This document shows positions 17,872 through 27,164 of a stretch of DNA of 60,659 bases, piece by piece. The stretch is taken from assembly GCA_903824045.1 (NCBI GenBank), contig CAIJVD010000001.1, positions 1-60,659 on the forward strand, written 5' to 3'. This stretch comes from an uncultured Chlorobiaceae bacterium. GTDB taxonomy: Bacteria > Bacteroidota > Chlorobiia > Chlorobiales > Chlorobiaceae. The notes below the pieces were generated by a model. That model was not told the origin of the DNA and searched no databases. It saw nothing but the letters and a program-made list of their open reading frames with translations. Position 1 is the stretch's first letter. Every line of letters begins with the position of its first letter. Position numbers and translations under genes: made by a program.

Positions 17872-19167
17872 ATGGCGTTACCGCTTTTTTTCTTATCATT
17901 CATGAAAAACCCATCCTCAGCCCCCGGACTGTTTGTTATCCATAACATTAATTCTCGTAGCGCCTTGGAGCAGAACACCTATAACAAATGTCCAGTCTGC
18001 GGCTATCCCCTCACAGCCGACACTGCCGTATGCCCACGATGCGGAAATGACATACTCGAAGACATTTCATCCCTCGACCAGCAATCCATTGAAGTCCATC
18101 ACCAGAACATAGAAGAGAAAAAAGCCGCCTGGTATACCCGATCTCTTGCTGAAAAGCTCAACTGCAGCCCGGACCTGCCCGCAGGACCTTCAATTGAAAC
18201 CCTTCATCATGACCCCAAGGGGCACCACTACTGCCTCGACGAAGAGATCGAACACCTCCGCACCGTTACAAGATCGGAGCTGCTCAAGGAGAGCAGTGCA
18301 AGAAAAAAATGGTGGAACACCATGACCGAAGAGTGGCAAGAGATCGTCCGCACGACACTCAAAGTCACCAGGGAACCCTCCGACCATGAGCTGCTCGCTT
18401 TTCTCGACACAACCCATCTGCGCTGCGACAACCGCAGGATCCACGACCTCCTTCCTGTGCGGGTGCTCGAAAAGCTCCAGCAGCTGCGCTGCGACGAGTC
18501 GCCGGTAGAGAATCTCGACCCGGTTGCTCAGCTTGAAAAGCTCCAGCGCCTCTATGCTTTCGACTGCAATTTTTCCTCGCTCGAACCGCTCCGTAACCTC
18601 AAAAGCCTCAAGCTTCTCTGGATATCGAGCACGCAAATCACCTCTCTTGAGCCAATCAGCAACCTGCTGAGTCTCGAAGAGCTCTACTGTTCCGAAACCC
18701 AGATCGACACCCTTCTGCCCCTGCAAAAGCTCACGAATCTTGAAAAACTGAGCTGCTACAGTACACCAATCTCATCCCTCGAACCGCTGAGGCAGCTTGA
18801 AAACCTTATAGAGCTTGGAATCAACAACTCCTTTATTGCCGATCTCTCACCGCTCGAAGCACTCGACAATTTAGAGTATCTCCGCTGCAGCAAAACGGCG
18901 GTCGAAAGCGTCGAGCCGCTCAGATCGCTGCCAGGCCTGCGGGAACTGAGCCTCTCCTGCACCCCGCTCCTGACAATCGACGCCCTCGAGGAGCTCCCCT
19001 GGCTCGAAGAGCTCGACATAGCCAACACCATGGTCTCATCCATCGGGCCGCTCATGCACCTGGAACATCTCGAAAAACTCGAACTTTCCGCCGGCAGCAT
19101 CCCCCGCGAGGAACTCGAACGCTTTATCGAGCTCCACCCCTCCTGCGAGGTGCTCCTCCGTAAATAA
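17872..19167 (+). CDS. Zinc-ribbon, leucine-rich-repeat protein
   Basis: 431 residues, possibly 421 if the second Met (17902) is the start. A zinc ribbon at about residues 38-56 has two Cys pairs (CPVCGYPL and CPRCGND). A polar, Glu-rich linker follows. From about residue 195 to the end there are some ten leucine-rich repeats of about 22 residues, of the form LEPLxxLxxLxxLxxxxTxI. This resembles the internalin-type LRR class. No signal peptide or transmembrane helix is convincing, so it is probably a cytoplasmic protein-interaction scaffold. The partner and function are unknown. Confidence 0.75.
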   Translation: MALPLFFLSFMKNPSSAPGLFVIHNINSRSALEQNTYNKCPVCGYPLTADTAVCPRCGNDILEDISSLDQQSIEVHHQNIEEKKAAWYTRSLAEKLNCSPDLPAGPSIETLHHDPKGHHYCLDEEIEHLRTVTRSELLKESSARKKWWNTMTEEWQEIVRTTLKVTREPSDHELLAFLDTTHLRCDNRRIHDLLPVRVLEKLQQLRCDESPVENLDPVAQLEKLQRLYAFDCNFSSLEPLRNLKSLKLLWISSTQITSLEPISNLLSLEELYCSETQIDTLLPLQKLTNLEKLSCYSTPISSLEPLRQLENLIELGINNSFIADLSPLEALDNLEYLRCSKTAVESVEPLRSLPGLRELSLSCTPLLTIDALEELPWLEELDIANTMVSSIGPLMHLEHLEKLELSAGSIPREELERFIELHPSCEVLLRK

Positions 19168-19170
19168 TCA

Positions 19171-19200
19171 AACTCCGGGGTCAGGTCTTGTATTTTGACT
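19171..19200. repeat. Possible dispersed-repeat remnant
   Basis: The stretch ending in GGGGTCAGGTCTTGTATTTT looks like the conserved ends I associate with IS200-like/REP-associated elements in many genomes. Only one short copy is present and no transposase is adjacent, so this is recollection-based and weak. Confidence 0.25.
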
Positions 19201-19230
19201 TTTTGACGGATCTCACCTAACCGCTTGGGA

Positions 19231-19275
19231 ATAAAAAAAGGCCGCCTCATGTTTATCTATGAGACGGCCTTTTGC
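19231..19275 (-). terminator. Rho-independent terminator of the carboxyltransferase gene
   Basis: The stem is AAAGGCCGCCTCAT (19237-19250) against ATGAGACGGCCTTT (19259-19272), with one mismatch and an 8-nt loop. Read on the minus strand it is followed by a run of seven T, 22-25 bp after the stop codon of the gene ending at 19297. It may also stop plus-strand transcripts of the LRR gene weakly. Confidence 0.8.
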
Positions 19276-19296
19276 CGTTTTATGCCGTTCGGATGG

Positions 19297-21246
19297 TCAG
19301 CCGATATACATCATGACATCACCCATCCCCACCGTGCCCCCCTTGACGGAGATGATCGAGAGGATTTTGCCGGAACAGGGTGCCTTGACCGGGTTTTCCA
19401 TTTTCATCGCTTCGATGATGGCAACATCCTGACCTTCCTTGACCTCCTGGCCGACCTCAACCTCAATGGTATAGACGTTGCCCGGCATGACTGCCGTTAC
19501 GGGAGTACCCGTCTGGGCCGGAGGCGCAACGGCAACCGGGGCTGAAGAAACGGGAGCTGCCGGCTGCGGTGTGCCCTGCGGATTGATGGATGATCCTTCG
19601 GCAAATGAGACGGTAAAGGGCGCTCCATCGACATAAACGGTGAAGTTGCCCGCCATAGAGATGACCCTTGAGCCTGCCGGGGAGGCCGGAAGTGCCAGCG
19701 CCGGTGAGGGAGAGGGAATCTTTGAAAAGAGATCGACAAGCCGCTTGTTAACCTCTTCCTGATGCACGTCATGCTTGTGTGCCTCGTGGTAGGCCTTGAG
19801 GACCTCAGCACGCGGGGTGGCCTTGATTTCAACAGCGATATCAGCCTTGTAGCGAATACCGGTCGAGCAATCCCCTTTCAGGAATGCGATCCCCTTGGCG
19901 CCACAGGCCGCAGCGATAAAGATGTTCTCGTCGGTAAGGGGAAGCCCTTCCTTTTCGAGAAGCGAGCGGTTATAGGCAACACCGAGTTCGGGGTTGCGGT
20001 CGTTGATGTCATGGACATCCTCACTGGTCGGCTCGAGACCGAGCTGCCGGGATGCGAGTTTGACCACTTCAGGATCGGGCGTTGCGGGCGTCCGGCCGAA
20101 GTATCCGAGAACCATCTTGCCGTAGCCGTCGGTGATCTTCTTCCAGTGGCCCTGAATGGTGTTGGCAAATGCCTGCTGGAAGTAAAACTGCGAAACGGGC
20201 GTGACCGATGCGCCGAAACCACCCTTGACGACGACTTCACGCATGTTGTTGATGACTGCGGGGAAAAGATGAAGCGTGTTGTTGTCGCGCATCATCTGGG
20301 TATTGGCCGTGAGGGCTCCTCCTGGCATCGGCGAGAATGTGATGACCGGATTGACCGCAGTGGCCTCGGGGGGCATGTAGTACTTGTACATCTGGTCGGT
20401 GAAGAGCGCTTCGACCTCAAGATATTTCTCCTGGTCGATATCGAGGGTGTAGTCGGTACCCCTGAGCCGCTGCCACATGGTCAGAATATCGACCGCGGCC
20501 GTTCCGCCACTGACCGGGGCCATGGAGAGGTCGATAATGTCGGCTCCGCCCTGGATGGCGGCAAAGTTGCAGGCAACGCCCATCCCGGCAGTGTCATGGG
20601 TGTGGAACTGTATCTCGGTCTCCGGGGGAAGCATCTTTCGCGCCCCTTTGATGGTTTCGAAAACCACTGCCGGCGTGGTTGTGCCGGAGGCGTCCTTGAA
20701 GGCAACGCTATCGTAGGGAATTTTGGCATCGAGAATCTCCTGAAGCCTGTCGAGATAGAACTGCGGCGTATGGCAGTAGGTCTCGGTGAGGCCGGGCGGC
20801 AGGCCCATCATGGCAACAACCACCTGATGCTTCAGGCCGGCATTGTGAATGCACTGCCCGGAGTAGGCGATGTTGCGCACATCCATGAGCGCATCGAAGT
20901 TCCTGATGGTGCTGATGCCATGCTTCTTGAAGAGACGGGCATGAAGGTCGATGATGTCACGCGACTGGGATACCAGACCGACGACATTCGAGCCTCGCGA
21001 AAGAGTCTGGAGATTAATCTCCGGCCCGACAACTTTGCGGGCAGCATCCATCATGGCAAACGCATCCTCTTCGCAGTAGAAGTAGAGGCTCTGGAAACGC
21101 GCCCCGCCCCCTATCTCGAAGTTGTCGGTCCCTGCGTGAACGGCAGCCTCAAGCGCGGGCAGAAAATCCTCCGTCCTTACCCTCGCTCCGAAACAGGACT
21201 GAAACCCGTCACGGAAGGAGACGTCCATAAATCTTATTTTTTTCAT
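19297..21246 (-). CDS. Biotin-dependent carboxyltransferase (pyruvate carboxylase subunit B / oxaloacetate decarboxylase alpha type)
   Basis: 649 residues. The TIM-barrel carboxyltransferase domain starts with DVSFRDGFQS, a variant of the usual DxTLRDxxQS. It contains the catalytic Lys in VAFKDASGTT and the metal ligands in FHTHDTAGMG. A Pro/Ala-rich linker (about 540-580) leads to a C-terminal biotinyl domain with the biotin site IIEAMKMENP. The enzyme interconverts pyruvate and oxaloacetate. The biotin carboxylase subunit is not in this window. The gene lies 73 bp downstream of the class I fumarase gene on the same strand; together they link pyruvate, oxaloacetate and fumarate, consistent with (reductive) TCA metabolism. 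A good terminator follows. Confidence 0.9.
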   Translation of the reverse strand: MKKIRFMDVSFRDGFQSCFGARVRTEDFLPALEAAVHAGTDNFEIGGGARFQSLYFYCEEDAFAMMDAARKVVGPEINLQTLSRGSNVVGLVSQSRDIIDLHARLFKKHGISTIRNFDALMDVRNIAYSGQCIHNAGLKHQVVVAMMGLPPGLTETYCHTPQFYLDRLQEILDAKIPYDSVAFKDASGTTTPAVVFETIKGARKMLPPETEIQFHTHDTAGMGVACNFAAIQGGADIIDLSMAPVSGGTAAVDILTMWQRLRGTDYTLDIDQEKYLEVEALFTDQMYKYYMPPEATAVNPVITFSPMPGGALTANTQMMRDNNTLHLFPAVINNMREVVVKGGFGASVTPVSQFYFQQAFANTIQGHWKKITDGYGKMVLGYFGRTPATPDPEVVKLASRQLGLEPTSEDVHDINDRNPELGVAYNRSLLEKEGLPLTDENIFIAAACGAKGIAFLKGDCSTGIRYKADIAVEIKATPRAEVLKAYHEAHKHDVHQEEVNKRLVDLFSKIPSPSPALALPASPAGSRVISMAGNFTVYVDGAPFTVSFAEGSSINPQGTPQPAAPVSSAPVAVAPPAQTGTPVTAVMPGNVYTIEVEVGQEVKEGQDVAIIEAMKMENPVKAPCSGKILSIISVKGGTVGMGDVMMYIG

Positions 21247-21319
21247 CAGATCTTTTCTTTCAGATTAAACGCTTCAATTCTTCTGTCTTGATAGCCCCAA
21301 AGGGCCTAATGTTTCAATG

Positions 21320-22846
21320 TCACTGCCCGGAAAACTTTCCGAGCTTGCGGAAGGAGTCCTCATCAACCAGGCTGTGCAGGCTGTTGCCGTGCGCATCCAT
21401 GGTAACGATAGCCGGGAAGCCCTTCACCTCGAGATGCCACATTGCTTCGGGCACTCCCATCTCCTCGAGAAAATCGACGCCGGTGACTTTTTCAATGCAG
21501 CGTGCGTAGTACTGCGCGGCACCGCCGATGGCGTTGAGGTAGACCGCACCGTGATCCTTGAGCCCCTGAAGGGTTTTTGGACCCATGCCGCCCTTGCCGA
21601 TAACCGCCCTGAGGCCAAGCTTTTTGATAACGTCGGCCTGGTATGGCTCCTCGCGGCTCGAAGTGGTTGGCCCTGCTGCCGTCACCCTGTAACTGCCGTC
21701 CGGATTTTTGAGCACAACGGGTCCGCAGTGGAAGAGAACCCCGCCATCGATATCGACGCTCTCGGGAAGGTCGTGGTGCATGATGTAGTGATGGAAGGCG
21801 TCTCGACCGGTATGCATTGCGCCGTCGATGAGCACCATATCGCCGACCTTGAGGCTGCGAATCTCTGCTTCGGTGACGGGAGCCTTGAGGGTAACCTCAC
21901 GGCCGGTCAGCGGAATGCCCTCGCCTCTTGCCATACGCTTGATCTCATCCGAATCGCGGTACTGCCAGCCGGCAATCGAGCCGGTTTGGGGATCGAGCAG
22001 CACGCCAAGGCGGCGGTAGGCCCAGCAGTTGTAGGCAACAGAGACGTAAAAGCTTGCCGGAACCCTGTGCGACTTGCCGATCTTGCATCCAAGCAGGGTG
22101 GCTTTGCCGCCGAATCCCATTGGGCCGATCTCCATCGTGTTTGCTTTTTCGAGAATCTCCTGCTCAAGCAGGTCAAGCTCGCTGTCGGGGTTGCGATCGT
22201 CAATGCGTCGGAAAAGCTGCTGCTTGGCAAGATCAAATCCGCTGGTGCGGTCGCCGCCGATACCGACACCGATAAATCCGGGGCTGCACCCCTGCCCCTG
22301 CGCCTGATAGACGGCATGCAGCAGGCATTTACGAACACCATCAAGGTCACGCGAAGCGCTGCCGAGGCCTGCGATCTCCATCGGAAGCGAGTACTGGATA
22401 TTTTTGTTCTCGCACCCTCCACCCTTCAGAATCAGGCGTACTTCAATCTCATCTTTCTCCCAGGGCTCAAAATGGATGACGGGAAAATGGCAACCGAGAT
22501 TATTGCCCGAGTTTTTTCCAGTGATGGCATCGACCGCATTGGGACGTAGCTTGCCGGTTTTTGAGGCTTCAGCGACAGCCTCCTCTATCTCCTTTTTCAT
22601 CAGAAGCTGGTCGACCCCCCGCGGGGTGTGGATGAAGAAGGTCGGCATGCCGGTATCCTGGCAGATCGGGGAGACATTGTCGACAGCCATATCAATGTTG
22701 ACCGAGATGGTCGACATTGCAAGACCTGCCTGAGAGGAGGGATCCTCACTGTCAATGGCCTTTGAAATGGCACAGCGAACATCGCTCGGCAGATTGGCCG
22801 AGGTCTCGGTAATAAGGGCAAGTATCGATTCCCTGAAATTTTGCAT
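21320..22846 (-). CDS. Fumarate hydratase, class I (iron-sulfur)
   Basis: 508 residues, the length of fused class I fumarases with alpha and beta parts in one chain. The N-terminal half has the cluster region with Cys in SPICQDTGMP and QGCSPGFIGVGIGGDR. The C-terminal half has GREVTLKAPVT, GPTTSSREEPYQ and the catalytic stretch VIGKGGMGPKT. The enzyme interconverts fumarate and malate using an oxygen-sensitive [4Fe-4S] cluster, as expected in an anaerobe. The pairing with the carboxyltransferase gene just downstream suggests co-expression. The ATG at 22846 fits the family N-terminus. Confidence 0.93.
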   Translation of the reverse strand: MQNFRESILALITETSANLPSDVRCAISKAIDSEDPSSQAGLAMSTISVNIDMAVDNVSPICQDTGMPTFFIHTPRGVDQLLMKKEIEEAVAEASKTGKLRPNAVDAITGKNSGNNLGCHFPVIHFEPWEKDEIEVRLILKGGGCENKNIQYSLPMEIAGLGSASRDLDGVRKCLLHAVYQAQGQGCSPGFIGVGIGGDRTSGFDLAKQQLFRRIDDRNPDSELDLLEQEILEKANTMEIGPMGFGGKATLLGCKIGKSHRVPASFYVSVAYNCWAYRRLGVLLDPQTGSIAGWQYRDSDEIKRMARGEGIPLTGREVTLKAPVTEAEIRSLKVGDMVLIDGAMHTGRDAFHHYIMHHDLPESVDIDGGVLFHCGPVVLKNPDGSYRVTAAGPTTSSREEPYQADVIKKLGLRAVIGKGGMGPKTLQGLKDHGAVYLNAIGGAAQYYARCIEKVTGVDFLEEMGVPEAMWHLEVKGFPAIVTMDAHGNSLHSLVDEDSFRKLGKFSGQ

Positions 22847-22895
22847 ATCAGTAACTCTAATTATTTGTAAAACTTCTAACTGACTTCACACTCCC

Positions 22896-23324
22896 TCACT
22901 GAGATGCTGACTTGTCGCGGGAGTCCCGTTTGACCAGAAGAACGGGAATATCGGAAGAGCGGAAAACCTCTTCGGCGACGCTCCCCATCACAAGCCGCTT
23001 CAAGCCGCTACGGCCGCGGGATCCCATAATGATAAGATCGGCGCCCCATGTTGCCGCCTGTTCAATGATAACCGGTGCAGGCGCTCCCTTGAGCACGCGG
23101 ATGTCGGCATCAAGGCCCTTCTTTTTTTCAGCCATCAAAACGCTTGAAAAGCTTTCGGGAATCACATCATCCTCGTCCGGAACAGCAGCGCTGCCAGATG
23201 AGAGAATATGAATGAACCGGACATGTGCGCCGACCTTCCGCGCAAATTCAACCGCATAGCGCACCGCGTTATCTGAAGCTGCGGAGTAATCGGTCGGACA
23301 GAGAATTTTGGTGAGCTGTATCAT
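22896..23324 (-). CDS. Universal stress protein, UspA family
   Basis: 142 residues from the ATG at 23324 (MIQLTKILCPTDYSAAS), which is the usual Usp N-terminus; a TTG at 23360 gives a 12-residue extension without family support. The ATP-binding motif near the C-terminus is GSRGRSGLKRLVMGSVAEEV (G-2x-G-9x-G-S/T), so it belongs to the ATP-binding Usp branch. The general role is stress survival. It lies 49 bp upstream of the fumarase gene on the same strand and may be cotranscribed. Confidence 0.9.
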   Translation of the reverse strand: MIQLTKILCPTDYSAASDNAVRYAVEFARKVGAHVRFIHILSSGSAAVPDEDDVIPESFSSVLMAEKKKGLDADIRVLKGAPAPVIIEQAATWGADLIIMGSRGRSGLKRLVMGSVAEEVFRSSDIPVLLVKRDSRDKSASQ

Positions 23325-23581
23325 GAGTTCGATGTTACTCGTGAAGGGCACCTCTATCAAGCAGCTCCGCGCTTTCCCGACTATTCGGGACTTACGCTAA
23401 AAGACAGAAGTTCCCGAAAAGAATAGATGACACCGGCGCAAAGTCTTAATGTACAAAAAAAAACGATTTCGGGTTGATGCTGTAATGGGCTGACATGCCC
23501 ACCCACCCCCCAGTAGTCTTCAGCACGTTACTGTGTGTGATGGAACCCCGCACCGGCCAAAAAAAAACCTGACAAACATAG

Positions 23582-24037
23582 CTATTTGCCTTTGTAACCG
23601 GCAATAGCCTCTTTTAAATAGTTTACATAATTTTCGGCACCGCCATACTGATACCCTGATTTTAAGACAAATCCTCCATTTGGCGAGAACATGATAATCG
23701 TTGGATACCCTGTTACTCCATACTTCTTAGCCAACAGCTTGTTCCATGCCTTCTGTTCATCGCTCTGATACTTATCTTGTGGGAAATCAACCAATACACA
23801 GATAAGATTCTTTGCGGCATATTTCTTGAACTCAGGCTGACTAAACACTTCCTCTTCCAGTTTCATGCACCATGGACACCAGTCAGAGCCAGTGAAATCA
23901 ACCAGCACGTATTTGCCTGATGCCTTGGCTGTTTTTACTGCTTGTACCAAGTCAGTCTCCCATTCGGCGGCTTCAACTCTCACGCCAATACTCAACATCA
24001 AGAGTGCAAGCAAACCGGTAAGCAGAATTTTCCTCAT
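23582..24037 (-). CDS. Exported thioredoxin-fold protein (thioredoxin_7-like)
   Basis: 151 residues from the ATG at 24037, 8 nt after AGGAG; an ATG at 24043 is closer to the same site. A signal peptide (KILLTGLLALLMLSIG, cleavage near VEA-AE) sends it to the periplasm. The redox motif is SDWCPWCMKLEEEVF at about 54-68, and the cis-Pro loop is VTGYPTIIMFSP. The family reduces or isomerises disulfides, often alongside cytochrome c or envelope proteins. By inspection the gene is near 43% GC, well below its neighbours. It lies downstream of the DUF1566 gene, probably in one operon. Confidence 0.85.
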   Translation of the reverse strand: MRKILLTGLLALLMLSIGVRVEAAEWETDLVQAVKTAKASGKYVLVDFTGSDWCPWCMKLEEEVFSQPEFKKYAAKNLICVLVDFPQDKYQSDEQKAWNKLLAKKYGVTGYPTIIMFSPNGGFVLKSGYQYGGAENYVNYLKEAIAGYKGK

Positions 24038-24067
24038 ATACATTACTCCTGTTTTAGTTTTTTACAT

Positions 24068-24505
24068 TCATAACAGCACCTCACCGAAGTACTGGCCCCA
24101 GGCATAACCCTTTCTCTCTGTCGAACTCCAGTAATTGCCTTCCGTAAAACCTCCAACACCATCCTTTTGCTCAAAGAGTTGGTGTAACTCTACCTTGCTC
24201 GGCAAAAACCACTCTTGATACCCTCCTTCCCGAAAGTCCTGACATGATTTTTTTGCTGAATCCCAACCTAACTCCACGGGTATATCAGCTTTAGCGGCAA
24301 CAAGGCCGTGCTGGCCTGTAGCATCGACAGAAAAGACGATGCCGCCACCATAGTTGTCACCAATAACCACCGCAAAGGAGGGCGCTGAAAAGAAAACCAT
24401 GCTCATTGCAGTGAGCACGGCCATCATCCCCAGATGCCGAATGCATTCTTTTCCCATCAGCATCATCTCTTTACGAATGCGACGCCCTTTTTCCTTCTCT
24501 GTCAT
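24068..24505 (-). CDS. Exported DUF1566-like protein, apparently shortened
   Basis: 145 residues. After a basic N-terminus and one hydrophobic signal segment (LTAMSMVFFSAPSFA), the protein has a DUF1566/Lcl-type domain. Seen features are GDNYGGGIVFSVDATGQHGLVA, the WDSAKKSCQDF region, WFLPSKVELHQLF and YWSSTERKGYAWGQYFGE. It ends abruptly at GEVLL, where family members usually continue for about 20 residues to an RAVR-F ending. The C-terminus is therefore probably truncated or frameshifted. Base composition is AT-richer than the surroundings, as in the thioredoxin-like gene 30 bp downstream. The function of the domain is unknown. Confidence 0.7.
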   Translation of the reverse strand: MTEKEKGRRIRKEMMLMGKECIRHLGMMAVLTAMSMVFFSAPSFAVVIGDNYGGGIVFSVDATGQHGLVAAKADIPVELGWDSAKKSCQDFREGGYQEWFLPSKVELHQLFEQKDGVGGFTEGNYWSSTERKGYAWGQYFGEVLL

Positions 24506-24557
24506 CTCTCATATCTCCTTTTGGTTGAAGATATAAATTCTTCCCCTGTCGGTGAAA

Positions 24558-24567
24558 GGGGGGGGGG
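24558..24567. repeat. Ten-base poly-G tract
   Basis: A run of ten G lies in the 176-bp gap between the divergent DUF1566 gene and the phosphotransferase-ATPase fusion gene. It is 52 bp upstream of the DUF1566 start. Homopolymers of this length are prone to slipped-strand changes and could vary promoter spacing. Confidence 0.6.
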
Positions 24568-24681
24568 ATTTCAAACACGTGCAATGGAGGGGTGCTCGGG
24601 CCTGAATTGTTGGCTGCCGTTCAGGCTTCCACTATATTGAACCAAGGGCCGCACTTTTTCGTGAGAAACCAGAGAACTGCC

Positions 24682-26256
24682 ATGGAAGCGTTAGCCGAGG
24701 CGTTGAAACGTCCGGAAGCATACCCCCACGAAACCGGAACCATCGAGGTCGTCGAGACCCATATCTCGCTGATCTTCCTCACAGAGTCGTGGGCGTACAA
24801 GATTAAGAAGCCGGTCAACCTGGGCTTTCTGGATTTTTCTACGCTCGAGGCACGAAAGCATTTTTGCCATGAGGAGCTTCGCCTCAACCGGAGGCTCTGT
24901 GCCGACATCTACCTCTCGGTGGTGCCGGTGACGGTGTCTGAGGGCAAGCTCTATGTTGACCAGCCGGGAGAGATTGTCGACTATGCGGTCAAAATGGTCC
25001 GTTTCGACCGCTCGATGGAGCTCGACAGAATGATCGCCTCCGGGCGGCTTGAGCACCGTCATATCGATCTTGTTGCGGATATCATAGCCAGCTTTCACAA
25101 GAGCCTTTCCGCGGCCTCTGAGGAAAGCGGCTTCGGGCTTCCGGAAAATCTGATCAGGCCGATTGTGGAGAATTTCGACCACATGGAACCTGCCGCATCC
25201 GACGCCGGGGAGCATGAGGAGCTTGATGAACTGAAAATGTGGCTGCAGAGGGAGCACAAACGGCTCACTCCGCTCTTTCTCGAACGAAAACAGGCGGGGT
25301 TTATCCGGCAGTGCCACGGAGACATGCACACCGGCAATATGGTCTGGTGGAGAGAGCGCATCCTCATTTTCGACTGCATCGAGTTCAATGAACACCTGAG
25401 TTTTATCGACGTCATCAGCGACCTCGCCTTTCTCTTCATGGACCTCGAACACGCAGACAGAGCGGATTTCGCCTGGCGCATGCTGAACCGGTGGCTGCAG
25501 GCGACCGGTGACTACACGAGCCTCCGCCTGCTGCGCTTCTACTCGTTCTACCGGGCGATGGTGCGCTCAAAAGTCACCGCCATCCGCTACAGCCAGTGCA
25601 GTGAGCCAGCCGCGGCCGTGAGGGCGCTTGAGGAACACCGTTCATACCTCTACCTTGCACGCCGCTACTGCGTAAGGCAGCAACCGTTGCTGGTGATCAC
25701 CTGCGGAGTTTCGGGAAGCGGAAAGAGCCGGTGGTCCGCCCAACTCGCAGAGAGAGTCGGGGCAGTGCATATCCGTTCGGATATTGAACGAAAGCGTCTT
25801 GCGGGGCTCGAACCCTTGCAGCGAAGCAACAGAACCATTTATTCCGGGGAGATGACCCTGGCGACCTACAAGAAGATGCTAACTATCGCCGCGATCTGCC
25901 TGCAAGAGGGGTTTGCGGTCATCGCCGATGCAACTTTTCTCCACGCGTCCACCCGCCAGGAGTTTACCAGGCTTGCCGAAGATTGCGGCTGCCCATGCAG
26001 GATACTCCAGTTCGAAGCTCCGGTTGAGGTTCTTTCGGAACGGGTGGAAATGCGCTACCGCGAAGGTCTCGATGCCTCAGAAGCCAGTATGAGCGTCCTC
26101 TGCGGCCAACTTCAGCGGCGTGAAGCGCTCTCGGCCCGGGAGAAGGCAATCTCTATGACGATAAACACAGCGGAAAGGGTCGATATTGAGGCAGTTGCGT
26201 CCCAGCTGAACTGCCTGAGAACGATGCCCAGGCAGCCCAAAAACGAGGCACGCTAA
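24682..26256 (+). CDS. Aminoglycoside phosphotransferase-like / P-loop kinase fusion
   Basis: 524 residues from the ATG at 24682; a GTG at 24661 is an alternative. The N-terminal half is an APH-fold domain with the catalytic loop [12 protein letters not shown] and the following metal-binding IFDCIEFNE, preceded by the Lys-containing [15 protein letters not shown]. The C-terminal half (about 360-515) is a P-loop ATPase/kinase with Walker [11 protein letters not shown] and the helix [12 protein letters not shown], like zeta-toxin or gluconate-kinase-type enzymes. This two-domain protein is widespread but uncharacterised. Its 3' end overlaps the convergent VIT1 gene by 4 bp. Confidence 0.85.
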   Translation: MEALAEALKRPEAYPHETGTIEVVETHISLIFLTESWAYKIKKPVNLGFLDFSTLEARKHFCHEELRLNRRLCADIYLSVVPVTVSEGKLYVDQPGEIVDYAVKMVRFDRSMELDRMIASGRLEHRHIDLVADIIASFHKSLSAASEESGFGLPENLIRPIVENFDHMEPAASDAGEHEELDELKMWLQREHKRLTPLFLERKQAGFIRQCHGDMHTGNMVWWRERILIFDCIEFNEHLSFIDVISDLAFLFMDLEHADRADFAWRMLNRWLQATGDYTSLRLLRFYSFYRAMVRSKVTAIRYSQCSEPAAAVRALEEHRSYLYLARRYCVRQQPLLVITCGVSGSGKSRWSAQLAERVGAVHIRSDIERKRLAGLEPLQRSNRTIYSGEMTLATYKKMLTIAAICLQEGFAVIADATFLHASTRQEFTRLAEDCGCPCRILQFEAPVEVLSERVEMRYREGLDASEASMSVLCGQLQRREALSAREKAISMTINTAERVDIEAVASQLNCLRTMPRQPKNEAR

Positions 26257-27125
26257 GCGGCGACGCCGACAAAGCGGAGGGCGTAGCCGGCAAGAAAACT
26301 CAGTGCGGCAACTGTAAAGCTCAAGCCCACCATCTCAAGGAAGCGGCTCCCGAAAGAGAGATCACGCGCAACGGAGATGTAGTAGTTGAATACTGCGATG
26401 ATGAGAACGGCTGTGCCGAATGCCAGACCAAGGCAGAAATAGAGGTCGGTAAAGAAGAGATAGGGCAGAATAAGGAGCACCACGGTGCAGATGTAGGCGA
26501 CACCGGTGTAGATGGCCGAGAGAAAGGGGTTTTTCCCGCCAGGCTCGGATTTTGTAGAGAGGTAGGCCGAGGCCGACATGGAGAGCGCGGCGGCAAACCC
26601 GGTGATGGCACCCGTCTTGGCCACAAGCGCTGAGTCGTTGAGCGCCAGCGTAAGGCCGGCGAGCACGCCCGTAAGCTCCACAAGCGCATCATTGAGGCCG
26701 AGCACGACAGAGCCTGTGTACCTCAGGCGATCTTCGTCGAGCAGTGCCATCAGCGCCTGCTCATGCTCCTCCTCGTCACGGATGATACCGTTGATCTCCT
26801 TGAATGAACCCGGAATACGGCTGTATGCGTCATGAGCGCCCTGCTCCCCCTTCTCCATCAGCTTGATGCCGAAGGTAAAGCCGAAAACAAGGCTGATGAC
26901 GGTATAGAACCAGATCCTCAGGCGGCTCGGGCTGACATCCTCCCTGGTATAGGTTTTCCAGACGTTGTAATGACGCATCTCGTCATCGGCAATCTGGGCA
27001 AGGATACGGCGGTTCTTGACCCCTTTTACCCGTCCGGCGAGGTTTTTGTAGATGTAGTGCTCGGTTATCTCATTTCTCTGAAAAACCTCGATAGCCCTTG
27101 AATCAAGATTCCGTCCCTGTTTCAC
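26253..27125 (-). CDS. Ferritin-like / VIT1-CCC1 family metal transporter
   Basis: 290 residues. The N-terminal 120 residues form a ferritin/rubrerythrin-like domain with a typical EITEHYIY...[10 protein letters not shown] pattern of Glu and His metal ligands and a second E-EEH-Q pair ([10 protein letters not shown]). The C-terminal half has VIT1-type membrane helices ([26 protein letters not shown], then three hydrophobic segments to the end). Fused ferritin-VIT proteins such as MbfA export iron or manganese. The gene starts 39 bp after the htpG stop on the same strand, suggesting cotranscription with the chaperone. Confidence 0.85.
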   Translation of the reverse strand: MKQGRNLDSRAIEVFQRNEITEHYIYKNLAGRVKGVKNRRILAQIADDEMRHYNVWKTYTREDVSPSRLRIWFYTVISLVFGFTFGIKLMEKGEQGAHDAYSRIPGSFKEINGIIRDEEEHEQALMALLDEDRLRYTGSVVLGLNDALVELTGVLAGLTLALNDSALVAKTGAITGFAAALSMSASAYLSTKSEPGGKNPFLSAIYTGVAYICTVVLLILPYLFFTDLYFCLGLAFGTAVLIIAVFNYYISVARDLSFGSRFLEMVGLSFTVAALSFLAGYALRFVGVAA

Positions 27126-27164
27126 AGATTCACTGTTTAATGCGTTGTGGAAAAAACCGGTCGC

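Noticed and set aside
19762-22549. 509- and 410-codon plus-strand frames over the carboxyltransferase and fumarase genes
   Set aside because: Antisense shadows of two conserved enzymes; their composition follows the reverse complement of those genes.
24592-24681. N-terminal extension of the phosphotransferase fusion
   Set aside because: The extra 30 residues show no similarity to the APH-like family, which begins at about the Met at 24682.
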